A DNA stretch of 64,000 nt from Arthrobacter sp. Leaf141 (GTDB lineage Bacteria > Actinomycetota > Actinomycetes > Actinomycetales > Micrococcaceae), in assembly GCF_001424565.1 (NCBI RefSeq), contig NZ_LMOL01000045.1, forward strand, positions 16,535 through 80,534, read 5' to 3'. The translations under genes and the position numbers were made by a program. How positions within the stretch are numbered: the first letter of the stretch is position 1; each line of letters begins with the position of its first letter. A model generated the notes under the pieces. The model had not been told where the DNA came from and searched no databases. It saw only the letters and a program-made list of their open reading frames with translations. Below, in pieces: positions 17,029 through 25,623 of this stretch.

Positions 17029-17928
17029 TTAGTTGTTGCGCTTGGTGGGCGCGACGACCTTGATGACGGCGGAATCGTCGGCGGCGGCGAGGCCCTGGGC
17101 CTGGCCCAGCAGGTAAAGCTGTTCCGCGGCGGCAGCCACCGGCGCTGCGAGGCCGGCGGCCCGGGTGGCTTTGCCCACGATGCCCATGTCCTTGACGAAG
17201 ATGTCCAGGCGGGACAGGACCTCGGCGCCGTCCTCGGAGTAGGCCTGAAGGATGCGCGGGCCGCGGTTGGAGAGCATAAAGGAGCCGGCTGCACCCGCTT
17301 CGAGGGCGGCGAGGGTCTTGGCCTGGTCCAGGCCCAGGGCATCCGCGAGGGCCATGGCCTCAGCCGCGGCGGCGATGTGGACGCCGCAGAGGAGCTGGTT
17401 AACGGTCTTCAGGGCCTGGCCGTCGCCGGGCTTGTCGCCCACCACGGTCAGGGTGGAGGCCAGCAGTTCCAGGGCCGGGGCTGCCTTGGTGCGGGCTTCG
17501 GGGGACGCACCAACAACGATCAGCAGGTCGCCTTCGCCGGCGCGCTTGGGCCCGCCGGACAAGGGGGCATCCACAAGCTCCACACCGTATTCGGCCAGTT
17601 TGGCCACGGTGGCCGGGATGGCTTCGGTGCCCACGGTGCTGCCGAGGATGACGACGGCGCCCGGTTCCAGGACCGAGGCCACGCCGTTTTCGCCGAAGAG
17701 GACGTCGTTGAGCTGTTCGCCGTTGCGGACGGCCAGGAGGACGGCGTCCGCCCCCTTGGCGGCTTCGCGGGCGGTGCTGAAGGTGGCGATGCCGGCTTCA
17801 GCGGCCAGCTCCAGGCGGGGTTCGGCGATGTCGAAGCCGTGGACCGTGAGCTTGGACGCGAGGCGGGTGGCCATGGGCAGGCCCATGGCGCCAAGGCCAA
17901 GGACGGTGACGGTGTAATTGCTGGTCAT
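17029..17928 (-). CDS. NAD(P)-dependent beta-hydroxyacid dehydrogenase (LtnD-like)
   Basis: A 299-residue member of the 3-hydroxyisobutyrate/tartronate-semialdehyde/L-threonate dehydrogenase family, oxidising a hydroxyl next to a carboxylate. The N-terminal Rossmann motif GLGAMGLPMA is at residues 11-20. The substrate-binding DAPLSGGPKRAGEG follows near residue 120. The catalytic lysine should be that of GQALKTVNQLL near residue 173. Pairing with a DUF1537 kinase and GntP permease is the arrangement known for threonate/erythronate catabolism, so LtnD-like activity is the leading guess. Other acid sugars remain possible because of the aldolase. Confidence 0.87.
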   Translation of the reverse strand: MTSNYTVTVLGLGAMGLPMATRLASKLTVHGFDIAEPRLELAAEAGIATFSTAREAAKGADAVLLAVRNGEQLNDVLFGENGVASVLEPGAVVILGSTVGTEAIPATVAKLAEYGVELVDAPLSGGPKRAGEGDLLIVVGASPEARTKAAPALELLASTLTVVGDKPGDGQALKTVNQLLCGVHIAAAAEAMALADALGLDQAKTLAALEAGAAGSFMLSNRGPRILQAYSEDGAEVLSRLDIFVKDMGIVGKATRAAGLAAPVAAAAEQLYLLGQAQGLAAADDSAVIKVVAPTKRNN

Positions 17929-17976
17929 GGTGTTCTCCGGTGAATTTTGCGGGACGGGGTTAGGAGCCTGTGGGTA

Positions 17977-19470
17977 TTAGAAGGTGGTGCTGAGTTTGCG
18001 GGTGACCTGGGCGAGGGACTCGTCGTCGCCCACGTTGCCGGCGAAGACGATGTACGGGATGCCCTTGGCGGGGCCGTCCACCGGTTCCCAGAGGGAGACG
18101 ATGCCCGGCAGCATGGGGCCGCGGACGATCGCGTGGCGGATCTCAAGGCCGTGGGCTGCGACGTCCGAGGAGGTGATGCCGCCCTTGGCGATCACAAAGC
18201 GGGGCGGGAACGTCTTCAGGGTGCGGTTGACCACGGCCACGACGGCGGCGGAAACGGTGCGGGCGATCCGCAGGCTTTCGGCGGGGTCGTCCGTCCTGAT
18301 CAGCAGGCGGCTGGTGTGGACAATGACGTCGCCGGTGTGGAGGGCTTCGACGACAGTCTCCACCGTGCTGTCGAGGTGTGCGGCGGCGTCCCCGCCCAGG
18401 AGCTTCTCGACGTCGATTTCCACGATGCGGGCAGAACTGTGCTGCTCCGTGAGGGCTTTGAGCTGCCGGGTGGTGACGCCCACGTGCGAGCCCACCACGA
18501 TCAGGCCGCCGGCCCCGGAAGGGTTTTGGCCGGCAAAGGCTTCCCCGCCGCTGAGTTCCGCGCGGATCTCCTGGCCGATCCGGGCCCTGCCGAACGGCGG
18601 GCCCACCCGGTACAGGAGTTTTTTGCCGCGGCGTTCGGCTGCGTCGAGGCCAAGGGCCAGGGCACGGAGGTCGTTCTCGGTGACGATGTCCGCCACGATG
18701 GGGGTGGAATCATTGGCGGCGTCGAGTGCGTCGGCGATGGCCGCTGCTGAGACTGCGGGGTCGTTGGCTGCTGCGCCGGCGCGGATGGTGTGCAGGTCCA
18801 GGACAATGACCGAGCCGGCGGGGAACCGGCCCTGCGACTTCTCCGCCACGTAGTCCTTCAGCACCGACGTGCTGAAGCCAAAGCTGGCATCCCTGGCGAA
18901 CTCGGTATCGGAGACGGGAATGAGCGTACCTGCGGCCTCGCCCGTGCCGCGCATGTAGTGGACGCCGCCAATGGTGATGCGGCCGGCGTCGGGAAAGGCG
19001 GGAACCAGGACCACGCCGTCCGTCGATTTCCCGCTGACGTTGGCCACGGTGGCGGCGATGACGTCAGGCTCCAGCGGGTAATGCCCTCGGAGGGTGGAGT
19101 CGCTGCGGCTGACGAACCCAAGCTGCAGGGCCGGCCCGGACTGCGGATCGGAGGCACCCGCGGCGGTGAGGGCGTTGCGGACCACTTCCTCGTTGCGTGC
19201 AGCGGCCTCGGCCGGGTCAAGGCTGCGGGTGTTGGTGAGGACGTAGACGGCCGGTTTGGCCTGCCCGAAAGCCCAGGCGAAGTCCGACACTTCCCAGCGG
19301 GTGAGCACGGGCAAATCTGCCACGGACTGCGTTCCGGTGGGATCGTCGTCGAGCACTACAAGCATCCGGGGCGCCCCGGCATTCGACTCGGCCACGGTCC
19401 TGGCCACCAGCGCGGCGGGGATCTCGAGTTCCGGCGGGTAGGCAGCCAGAACGTCAACTTCAAGCGTCAC
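17977..19470 (-). CDS. Four-carbon acid sugar kinase family protein (DUF1537, OtnK-like)
   Basis: ATP-dependent kinase of the DUF1537 superfamily, which phosphorylates keto acid sugars such as 3-oxo-tetronate. About 497 residues. The N-terminal domain has VLDDDPTGTQ and SRSDSTLRGHYPLE, both family signatures for sugar binding. The C-terminal nucleotide domain has VVGSHVGVTTRQL, IAKGGITSSDVA and IVFAGNVGDDESL. The start is taken as GTG at 19470, with GGAG six bases upstream. An earlier in-frame ATG would run into the operator palindromes. It is the first gene of the operon, 48 bases ahead of the dehydrogenase and divergent from the FadR-type regulator. Confidence 0.85.
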   Translation of the reverse strand: MTLEVDVLAAYPPELEIPAALVARTVAESNAGAPRMLVVLDDDPTGTQSVADLPVLTRWEVSDFAWAFGQAKPAVYVLTNTRSLDPAEAAARNEEVVRNALTAAGASDPQSGPALQLGFVSRSDSTLRGHYPLEPDVIAATVANVSGKSTDGVVLVPAFPDAGRITIGGVHYMRGTGEAAGTLIPVSDTEFARDASFGFSTSVLKDYVAEKSQGRFPAGSVIVLDLHTIRAGAAANDPAVSAAAIADALDAANDSTPIVADIVTENDLRALALGLDAAERRGKKLLYRVGPPFGRARIGQEIRAELSGGEAFAGQNPSGAGGLIVVGSHVGVTTRQLKALTEQHSSARIVEIDVEKLLGGDAAAHLDSTVETVVEALHTGDVIVHTSRLLIRTDDPAESLRIARTVSAAVVAVVNRTLKTFPPRFVIAKGGITSSDVAAHGLEIRHAIVRGPMLPGIVSLWEPVDGPAKGIPYIVFAGNVGDDESLAQVTRKLSTTF

Positions 19471-19527
19471 AATGCACTCCGTTGTGTAGTGATCCGGCAC
19501 GGCGGATCCCGTTTTATCGACCTGTAA

Positions 19528-19601
19528 GATGTCTGACATCTAACATTTGAATGTTAGTGTGGCACAGGACATAAAAACGCGCAAGTAGACTTGTCTGACA
19601 T
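19528..19601. promoter_or_regulatory. FadR/GntR-type operators between kinase and regulator
   Basis: TGTCTGACAT appears at 19530-19539 and again at 19592-19601, 62 bases apart. The first copy lies in the palindrome GATGTCTGACATC (19528-19540). The GTCTGAC core fits FadR-subfamily operators. Next to it, CTAACATTTGAATGTTAG (19540-19557) is a perfect 18-bp palindrome. Together they cover the divergent promoter region. Confidence 0.75.
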
Positions 19602-19640
19602 ACCGCGGGGCGTACGCCCACGGCAGCGATCGGGGGCAGC

Positions 19641-20345
19641 ATGGCCAGGAAGTCACTGGTTGGCGTAGTGGCGGACGAGTTGCTGGACCGTATCATCGGC
19701 GGCGAATTCCCACCGGGATCCACCGTCCCCGGCGAGCTGGAGCTCAGCGCCCGGCACGATGTCAGCCGGATGACCGTCCGCGAAGCCATGAAGACCCTTG
19801 AGGCGCAGCGCATCCTCAGCGTGGAGCGCGGCCGGGGGACGTTTGTTAATCCGCTGAACCGGTGGGCGTCGCTGGAAGCGGTGCTGCGGGCCGCCTCCGA
19901 GGGCAGGGACGAGGCCGAGTCCTCCATCCAGCTCATTGAACTGCGGCGGATGCTGGAAACGGGCGCCTGCGAATTGGCGGCGGGCCGGATCGCCGAGGCC
20001 GAGGTGGACTCGCTGTTCGCCTACATCACCGCCATGCGGGCCGCCCACCACGTCAACGATGTGGCCGCTTTTGTGGAGGCGGACCTGGCGTTCCACGACA
20101 TCATCCTGCACGCCTCTGGCAACGTGTTTGTTTCGGTGCTGTTCGAGCCGCTGCACCGGGTACTGGAAAAGCGCCGGACGGAGACATCAGCAGTGCCTGC
20201 CATCCAGGAGCATGCCATCGGGCACCACCAGAACATCGCCGAGGCCCTGCAGGCCCGGGATGCGCAGCGGGCCCGGGAGGCCATGGACGCCCACATGCAG
20301 CAGACCCTGGATGACCTGCGGAACCTGGTCCTCGGGTCCAGCTAG
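19641..20345 (+). CDS. GntR family transcriptional regulator, FadR subfamily
   Basis: A 234-residue DNA-binding regulator. The N-terminal winged helix-turn-helix (residues ~8-72) shows GSTVPGELELSARHDVSRMTVREAMKTL and VERGRGTFV. The C-terminal FCD domain keeps the metal/ligand-binding positions in DLAFHDII, HAIGHHQNI and AMDAHMQQT. It is divergent from the kinase-dehydrogenase-permease-aldolase operon across a palindrome-rich 170-bp region, so it very likely represses that operon and itself until an acid sugar or its phosphate binds. The gene has an acceptable but not strong ribosome site (GGGGGCAGC). Confidence 0.9.
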   Translation: MARKSLVGVVADELLDRIIGGEFPPGSTVPGELELSARHDVSRMTVREAMKTLEAQRILSVERGRGTFVNPLNRWASLEAVLRAASEGRDEAESSIQLIELRRMLETGACELAAGRIAEAEVDSLFAYITAMRAAHHVNDVAAFVEADLAFHDIILHASGNVFVSVLFEPLHRVLEKRRTETSAVPAIQEHAIGHHQNIAEALQARDAQRAREAMDAHMQQTLDDLRNLVLGSS

Positions 20346-20466
20346 GGGCGGATCGGCCACGCGGGAGTCAGGCGCCGATCCCGTCGCCGGCCTGGTCCTG
20401 ACCCGGCTGCGGGAGCTGGAGCTGGTCCGCTGGGACCGGCCTTTGATAGCTGGCCGGGTCGGCAGG

Positions 20467-21504
20467 TTACCGGGACGGCGGGGCCGTGGTTCCGCGGACC
20501 ACCAGTTCGGTGGCTACCTCCAGGGCAGTGGGGGCCGCCGACACCGTGCCTTCGCGCTGCTCAGTCAGGATGCCCACCGCCATGGCTGCCATCTGCGCCA
20601 GCGGCTGCCGGACGGTAGTGAGCGGCGGGGAGGTCAGGGCGGCCTGGGCGATGTCGTCGAAACCAACAATGCTGAGGTCCCGGGGAACCAGCAGCGAGCG
20701 CTGGCCCGCGGCGTTCATCACGCCCAGCGCCTGCAGGTCGCTGCCGGTAAAGATGGCGGTGGGCGGCTCCGGCAGATCCAGCAGCTCGGCGCCCAGCCGC
20801 ATGCCGGACTCGGTGCTGAAGTCGCCGTCGCGGACCAGTTCCGGCGCCACGGGCAGGCCGGCCTCGTGCAGCGCGGCCGCGTAGGCCGCGTACCGGGCGC
20901 GGCCGTGCCCCGGGCTGTGGTTCCGGCCGGTGATAATGCCCACCCGCCGGTGTCCCAGGGCCAGGAGGTGCCCAACGGCGGCCAGCGCGCCGGAGAACGA
21001 CGCCGGGCTGACGCTGGGGATTGCCAGGCCTTCGGACCCCTCGGGGTCGATGGCCACGGCCGGGATGCGCAGGCTTCGCAGTGCTGTCACCAGGGGTGAA
21101 CCCCGCCGCGGCGCGAGCAGCATCACGCCGTCCAACCGGTTCACGGAGGGCTCGCGCAGCTTCCGCCACCGCTCGGCGGTGGCGTGTTCGGCACGCGAAT
21201 ACGCCACCGCATAGCCCAGCCGGTCCGCGGCGGACTCCACCCCGGCCATGGTTTCCAGGACCCAGGGGGAATCGAAATTGTTGACCACCAGCTGCAGCAT
21301 GCCCGGCTGGGCTGCGGGGGTGTTGCGTTTGGAGTAGTCAAGGTCCGCCAGGGCCTGCTGGACCTTGGCCCGGGTGGCATCGGAGACGTGGGTGCGGCCG
21401 TTAAGGACCTTGGAGACCGTAGGTACAGAAACTCCTGCGGCTGCCGCGACGTCTGCGATCTTGGGACGCGGGGTGGCGGTCAACGGGGCAGTCCTTGGGT
21501 TCAT
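20467..21504 (-). CDS. LacI family transcriptional regulator (pectin/hemicellulose operon)
   Basis: A 345-residue repressor. The N-terminal HTH (residues ~14-60) reads KIADVAAAAGVSVPTVSKVLNGRTHVS, and a periplasmic-binding-like sugar domain follows, ending with VGFDDIAQAALTSPPLTTVRQPL. The ATG at 21504 overlaps the GH43 stop as ATGA, making it the third gene of the DUF6807-GH43-LacI operon. The two GAAACTTTC palindromes in the divergent promoter region upstream match the operator type of actinobacterial xylan/arabino-oligosaccharide LacI repressors. Autoregulation plus control of the divergent ABC/pectinase operon is inferred. Confidence 0.88.
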   Translation of the reverse strand: MNPRTAPLTATPRPKIADVAAAAGVSVPTVSKVLNGRTHVSDATRAKVQQALADLDYSKRNTPAAQPGMLQLVVNNFDSPWVLETMAGVESAADRLGYAVAYSRAEHATAERWRKLREPSVNRLDGVMLLAPRRGSPLVTALRSLRIPAVAIDPEGSEGLAIPSVSPASFSGALAAVGHLLALGHRRVGIITGRNHSPGHGRARYAAYAAALHEAGLPVAPELVRDGDFSTESGMRLGAELLDLPEPPTAIFTGSDLQALGVMNAAGQRSLLVPRDLSIVGFDDIAQAALTSPPLTTVRQPLAQMAAMAVGILTEQREGTVSAAPTALEVATELVVRGTTAPPSR

Positions 21505-23081
21505 ATGGTGGCGGCAACGGCAAGCTGCGGGGCGGAGGCCCGGCGCACGGGCGCAGTATCCACCCGCACGGGTCCCACGATAACACTGCCGCCTTCGGCC
21601 GAACCCAGGGGTGAGGTGGCGAAGATGCCCAGCTCGGCACCGATCCACTTGCCCTGCATCACGCTGAAGTTCCAGCCCTGGACTTCCCAGGGGTCTCCCG
21701 GGGCTGCCCGCCACGCGAAGGTGGACCGTGGCGAGCCGTCGGTCCTGATCTGCAGCTCAATCCGGGGACCTGCGAACTGCACGGCCCGGCCCAGGGATTC
21801 TTCCTGCGGCCCCTCCCCGCCGGTTCCCGCCCCCAACACAAAACCGTCTGCTGTCCGCACGATTCCCAGCCAGGCGTACTTCTGGCCCAGGACCACCACA
21901 CCCGCCCGGGTTCCAACAGGAACGTCCCGCAGTTCCAGCGATGTGGTGAACGTGGAAGGTGTGCCGGGAAGGATCTGGCCCAGGACGTTGGGCAGTTCAC
22001 GCAGGTTGACCGGATCGTTGGCCTGCGGGCGGAGTACCAGCTGCCCGCCGCCGGGCGTCGCGGACCACGCCTCCCGCGGGTTGGCCTGCCAGTGCCACTG
22101 CTGGCCCAGCCACGGGGAAGCAAAGTCGTCGCTGCCCTCCGGCGCCACGTCCCGCGGTGAAGTACCCGCCGGGTACGGGTGGGTTGCTACCGGGGTTCCC
22201 GGTCCGCCGTCGGCCGCCTGCTCCCCCATCCACGGCCAGCCGTCCCCGTCCCAGCCCATGGGCTGGAGGTGGACCACCCGCCCGTAGGGGCCGCGGTCCT
22301 GGAAATGCACAAACCAGTCCTCGCCCAGCGGCGTGGTGACCCAGGCGCCCTGGTGCGGACCGTTGACCGCGGAAGCGCCCTGCTCCAGGACCCGGCGCTC
22401 CTCGTAGGGGCCAAACGGGGACCTGGACCGGAACACGGACTGCCAGCCGGTGGCCACTCCGCCGGCCGGGGCGAAGATCCAGTACCAGCCGTCCCGCTTG
22501 TAGAACTTGGGCCCTTCCAGCGTGGTGAATCCCGGCAGGTCAGCCCCGTTGATGACGTGGGTGCCGTGGTCCAGGAGGCGGCTGGCGTCCGGGCTCATAC
22601 GGTGCACGGTGAGCCTGTTTTTGACGCCGATCCGGCTGTGGGCCCAGCCATGGACCAGGTAGGCCTCGCCGTCGTCGTCCCACAGCGGGCACGGGTCAAT
22701 CAGGCCCCGGCCGGGGTATAGGAGGTGCGGGGCGGACCAGGGACCCTCTGCCTTTTCGGCGCTGAGGACAAAGATGCCGTGATCGGGGTCCGGGTAGAAG
22801 ATCCAGAACCGGCCCGCGTGGTGGCGGATGGCTGGGGCCCAGACGCCGCTGCCGTGCCGGACCAGGGAATAGTGGCTGGCCTGCGGCAGCTGCGCCAGGG
22901 CGTGGCCGGCGGGTTCCCAGTCCACGAGGTTCCGCGAGCGGAGCACCGGCAGTCCCGGGACCCGGTTGAAGCTTGAGGCAATGAGGTAGTACACGCCCCT
23001 GACCTGCACCACATCGGGGTCGGGCCAGTCAGCGTTGAGGATGGGGTTGCTGTAAACGGGGACGGCGTTCCGGGAAGTCAT
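21501..23081 (-). CDS. Glycoside hydrolase family 43 protein (arabinofuranosidase/xylosidase type)
   Basis: Inverting exo-hydrolase acting on arabinose- or xylose-containing oligosaccharides. The 526 residues form a GH43 five-blade propeller (residues ~10-310) and a C-terminal beta-sandwich (GH43_C2/DUF1349-like, ~325-510). Expected catalytic residues are the base Asp in NADWPDPDV, the pKa-setting Asp in LIDPCPLWDDDGE and the acid Glu in TLEGPKFYKRDGWYW. No signal peptide, so the enzyme should work in the cytoplasm on imported oligosaccharides. It overlaps both neighbours by four bases. Substrate specificity (arabinan, arabinogalactan or xylan) cannot be fixed from sequence. Confidence 0.88.
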   Translation of the reverse strand: MTSRNAVPVYSNPILNADWPDPDVVQVRGVYYLIASSFNRVPGLPVLRSRNLVDWEPAGHALAQLPQASHYSLVRHGSGVWAPAIRHHAGRFWIFYPDPDHGIFVLSAEKAEGPWSAPHLLYPGRGLIDPCPLWDDDGEAYLVHGWAHSRIGVKNRLTVHRMSPDASRLLDHGTHVINGADLPGFTTLEGPKFYKRDGWYWIFAPAGGVATGWQSVFRSRSPFGPYEERRVLEQGASAVNGPHQGAWVTTPLGEDWFVHFQDRGPYGRVVHLQPMGWDGDGWPWMGEQAADGGPGTPVATHPYPAGTSPRDVAPEGSDDFASPWLGQQWHWQANPREAWSATPGGGQLVLRPQANDPVNLRELPNVLGQILPGTPSTFTTSLELRDVPVGTRAGVVVLGQKYAWLGIVRTADGFVLGAGTGGEGPQEESLGRAVQFAGPRIELQIRTDGSPRSTFAWRAAPGDPWEVQGWNFSVMQGKWIGAELGIFATSPLGSAEGGSVIVGPVRVDTAPVRRASAPQLAVAATI

Positions 23082-23998
23082 GATGTCCTGTCGGGCTGGC
23101 GTTCGGGATGGAGTCCGGGGTGGTGCCGGAGGAGTTCAAGGGCCTGGCTGGCCGTGTGGAGGGTGCCGTCGTGGATGACGGCGTGCAGGTCCTGGACCAG
23201 CGGGGTGTCGGCGTCCGCGGCGGCTTTGGCTGACCAGGCCACGGCCGGGCCGGCGCCGATGTAGCCCTCAGTCCTGATGAACCAGGGCCGGATCAAGGCG
23301 GATTGCGCCAGCACCACGCTGACCGGTGCGCCGGCCACGGTGAGGCTGATGGCCAGCCACGGCGAGAGCGAACCATGCGCAGCTTCGGTTCCGGCCCCGT
23401 GGTCCGAGAGGACGGTGGGTGGTGTGCTGCTGGCGGAAAAGCGCCAGAAAATGCCGCCGTAGCCGGCACCGTTTCGTCCCTTGACGGCCGACGACGACAC
23501 CTCCAGCCGCGGCACGGAACCTGCGGGGGTGAGGGCCGAGTCCACGGACAGGCACCACGTTCCGGGACTGGGGTGCGGGTACTGGTTGATCCTGCGGCGT
23601 TCCACGGCGAGTTCGTTCCCGTGCTCCGAAAGCCAAGTCAGCGCGCCCTCGAAGCCTGCAGCGTGGGGTGTATCCGGGTTGCCTGTCGCGCTGGTCCATC
23701 CTGGCGGGCTGGTTGCCGTCCAGCCGTCCGCACGCTGTGTCCCGTGGTTGGGCAGGATTTGGGGCCCGTTCGCGGCTGTGAAGGTTGAGCCGCCCCAAAA
23801 GTTGGTGCCGTTCAGGTCCGAGACGGCGATCGACAGTCCCAAGTGGTGGGCGTGGTCCGCCGGGGAAGCGTCGGTCAGTACGGTTCCGGCAAGCGACCGG
23901 ATGGGGTGGAGGTAGGGCCGGGGCGAGCTGAGCGGCGGCAGCGCGCTGCCGCCGTTATGGGTTGCCAGGCCGGCAAGGCTTTCGCCGGGCAGGTCCAT
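23078..23998 (-). CDS. DUF6807 (PmoA-like) family protein
   Basis: A 306-residue protein with the features of DUF6807: RPYLHPIRSLAGT near residues 27-40, DHAHHLGLSIAVSDLNGTNFWGG at ~48-70, and internal GWTATSPPGW and RPWFIRTEGYIGAGP. The His cluster suggests metal or sugar binding in a galactose-mutarotase-like beta-sandwich. The biochemical role is not established to my knowledge. It has no signal peptide. AAAGGAGG lies four bases before the ATG at 23998, a strong ribosome site. It leads an operon with GH43 and LacI and faces the ABC/pectinase operon, so a role in handling plant-polysaccharide oligomers is inferred. Confidence 0.75.
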   Translation of the reverse strand: MDLPGESLAGLATHNGGSALPPLSSPRPYLHPIRSLAGTVLTDASPADHAHHLGLSIAVSDLNGTNFWGGSTFTAANGPQILPNHGTQRADGWTATSPPGWTSATGNPDTPHAAGFEGALTWLSEHGNELAVERRRINQYPHPSPGTWCLSVDSALTPAGSVPRLEVSSSAVKGRNGAGYGGIFWRFSASSTPPTVLSDHGAGTEAAHGSLSPWLAISLTVAGAPVSVVLAQSALIRPWFIRTEGYIGAGPAVAWSAKAAADADTPLVQDLHAVIHDGTLHTASQALELLRHHPGLHPERQPDRTS

Positions 23999-24074
23999 CG
24001 GGCCTCCTTTGGTTTGTGCATCCCGGATGTTTGAAACAGCCTAAAGACTCAGAAAGAAAACGGCAATAGCCCTA

Positions 24075-24225
24075 GAAACTTTCCGATATATGATTTCGGC
24101 TAGTTTGTTATGAAGTGTTGACAGTCACAGTCTTTCCTTGCTAGAAATCGTTTACCGGGAGTTTTGCACTCCGTACACGCGGGTCTGAATCTCACTATGC
24201 AGCTCAATGCATCAGAAACTTTCTG
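24075..24225. promoter_or_regulatory. Paired GAAACTTTC operators in the divergent promoter region
   Basis: GAAACTTTC occurs at 24075-24083 and 24215-24223; the second is embedded in the perfect palindrome CAGAAACTTTCTG (24213-24225). The spacing of 140 bases and the divergent promoters suggest two LacI dimers controlling both operons, possibly with looping. Similar GAAACTTTC palindromes precede actinomycete xylanase genes. The 280-bp region is AT-rich compared with its flanks. Confidence 0.7.
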
Positions 24226-24278
24226 CTTTATATAAAATCCGCCTACAAGCAGGGGCAACCAACGAGAGGCGTCATTCA

Positions 24279-25583
24279 ATGAAGAAGGCAACCACTGCGG
24301 GCATGCCCCGCCGGCTGTTCATCGGTGCGGCACTGACCGCTGCAGGGCTTGCACTCAGCGGCTGCGGGGGCGGCTCATCCCCCTCGGCAGGCGGCAACGT
24401 GGAACTGAACTTCGTTTACTGGGGTGATTCCAACCGCGCCAAGATGACAGATGCCGCGCTGCGGATCTTCGAAGAGAAGAACCCCGGCATCACCGTCAAG
24501 AGCGAATACCAGGACAGCGGACCCTACGCGGACAAGCTGGCCACCCGTTTTGCCGGCGGTAATCCCCCGGATGTGCTGAACATGGCCAACCGGAGCCTGC
24601 TGGAATACGCGCAGCGGGGCACCCTGGCGGATGTTAAGTCCCTGGACGGCGTGAACCTGGACAAGGTGCCGCAGACCATCCTGGGCCGCGGCGAGGTGGA
24701 CGGCAAGCTCTATGGGGTTGCTACGGGCGTGACCACGATCGGCATGGTGGTGAACAAGGCGATCACGGATGAGGCCGGCGTCGCCATTCCGGATGACAAG
24801 ACCTGGAGCTGGGAGGACTACGCAAAGTTCGCCACCGAGATAACGGAGAAAACCGGCGGCAAGGTCTACGGTGCCGGCTACGACGTTGCCACGGAAACCG
24901 GACCCATCCTCCTTGCCCGGCAGCGTGGCGAGGACTTTTACACCGAGGACAACAAACTCGGCGTAAGTGCTGAAACCATCGAGAAGTGGTTCCAGTACAG
25001 CGTGGACCTGCGGACCGCCGGCGGCTATCCGCCTGCCGGATTCTTTGAGCAGATCGGTGGATCCCCGGCGCAGTCCTATCTGGCCAAGGGCACCGTCGCC
25101 TCACAGATTATTCCCATCAACAACTTCAAGGCCTACAACGAAGCCGCCGGCGGCAAGGTGGTGCTGTTACGTATGCCCGGTGAAACCACTGAGGAACGCC
25201 GCGGATATTCTGCTGATCCCAGCATGCTGTGGTCCGTCGCAGCCAAGTCCAAGCACCCCGAGGAAGCAGCCAAGCTCCTGGACTTCCTCATCAACGATGC
25301 CGAAGGCGCTGCGCAGACCCTGACCCAGCGCGGCGTGCCCATCAACCCGGACGTCGCCGACTCCATCAAGTCACAGCTTGGTCCGGATGACACCGCGTTT
25401 GTGGACCTCGTCGCAGCCATCCAGGAAGACGAGCTGCCCGCAGCATATGTCTACCCGAAGGGCGCCAGTGTTGTGGCGGACACCCTGAAGCAGCTCGCCA
25501 CCGAAGTCGAATTCGGCCGCGTCACGCCGGCCGACGCTGCCAAAACCTTCATCGAGAAGAGCAATGCAGCGATCAACAAGTAA
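24279..25583 (+). CDS. Sugar ABC transporter substrate-binding lipoprotein
   Basis: Family 1 (MalE/UgpB-like) extracellular solute-binding protein of 434 residues, anchored as a lipoprotein. Its signal peptide MPRRLFIGAALTAAGLALSGC carries a twin-Arg and a lipobox LSGC. The mature part contains ELNFVYWGDSNRAKMTDAALRIFEEKNPGITVK, DVLNMANRSLLEYAQ, and later PGETTEERRGYSADPSMLWSVAAKSKHPEEAAKLLDFL, all standard in this class. The ATG at 24279 has GAGAGG about nine bases upstream. It starts the importer operon that leads into the two pectate lyase-pectinesterase genes, so unsaturated oligogalacturonides or related oligosaccharides are the probable cargo. Confidence 0.92.
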   Translation: MKKATTAGMPRRLFIGAALTAAGLALSGCGGGSSPSAGGNVELNFVYWGDSNRAKMTDAALRIFEEKNPGITVKSEYQDSGPYADKLATRFAGGNPPDVLNMANRSLLEYAQRGTLADVKSLDGVNLDKVPQTILGRGEVDGKLYGVATGVTTIGMVVNKAITDEAGVAIPDDKTWSWEDYAKFATEITEKTGGKVYGAGYDVATETGPILLARQRGEDFYTEDNKLGVSAETIEKWFQYSVDLRTAGGYPPAGFFEQIGGSPAQSYLAKGTVASQIIPINNFKAYNEAAGGKVVLLRMPGETTEERRGYSADPSMLWSVAAKSKHPEEAAKLLDFLINDAEGAAQTLTQRGVPINPDVADSIKSQLGPDDTAFVDLVAAIQEDELPAAYVYPKGASVVADTLKQLATEVEFGRVTPADAAKTFIEKSNAAINK

Positions 25584-25623
25584 TTCCGGTCCCTCTTCCG
25601 CGCCGCAGACAGGAGCCTGACGC

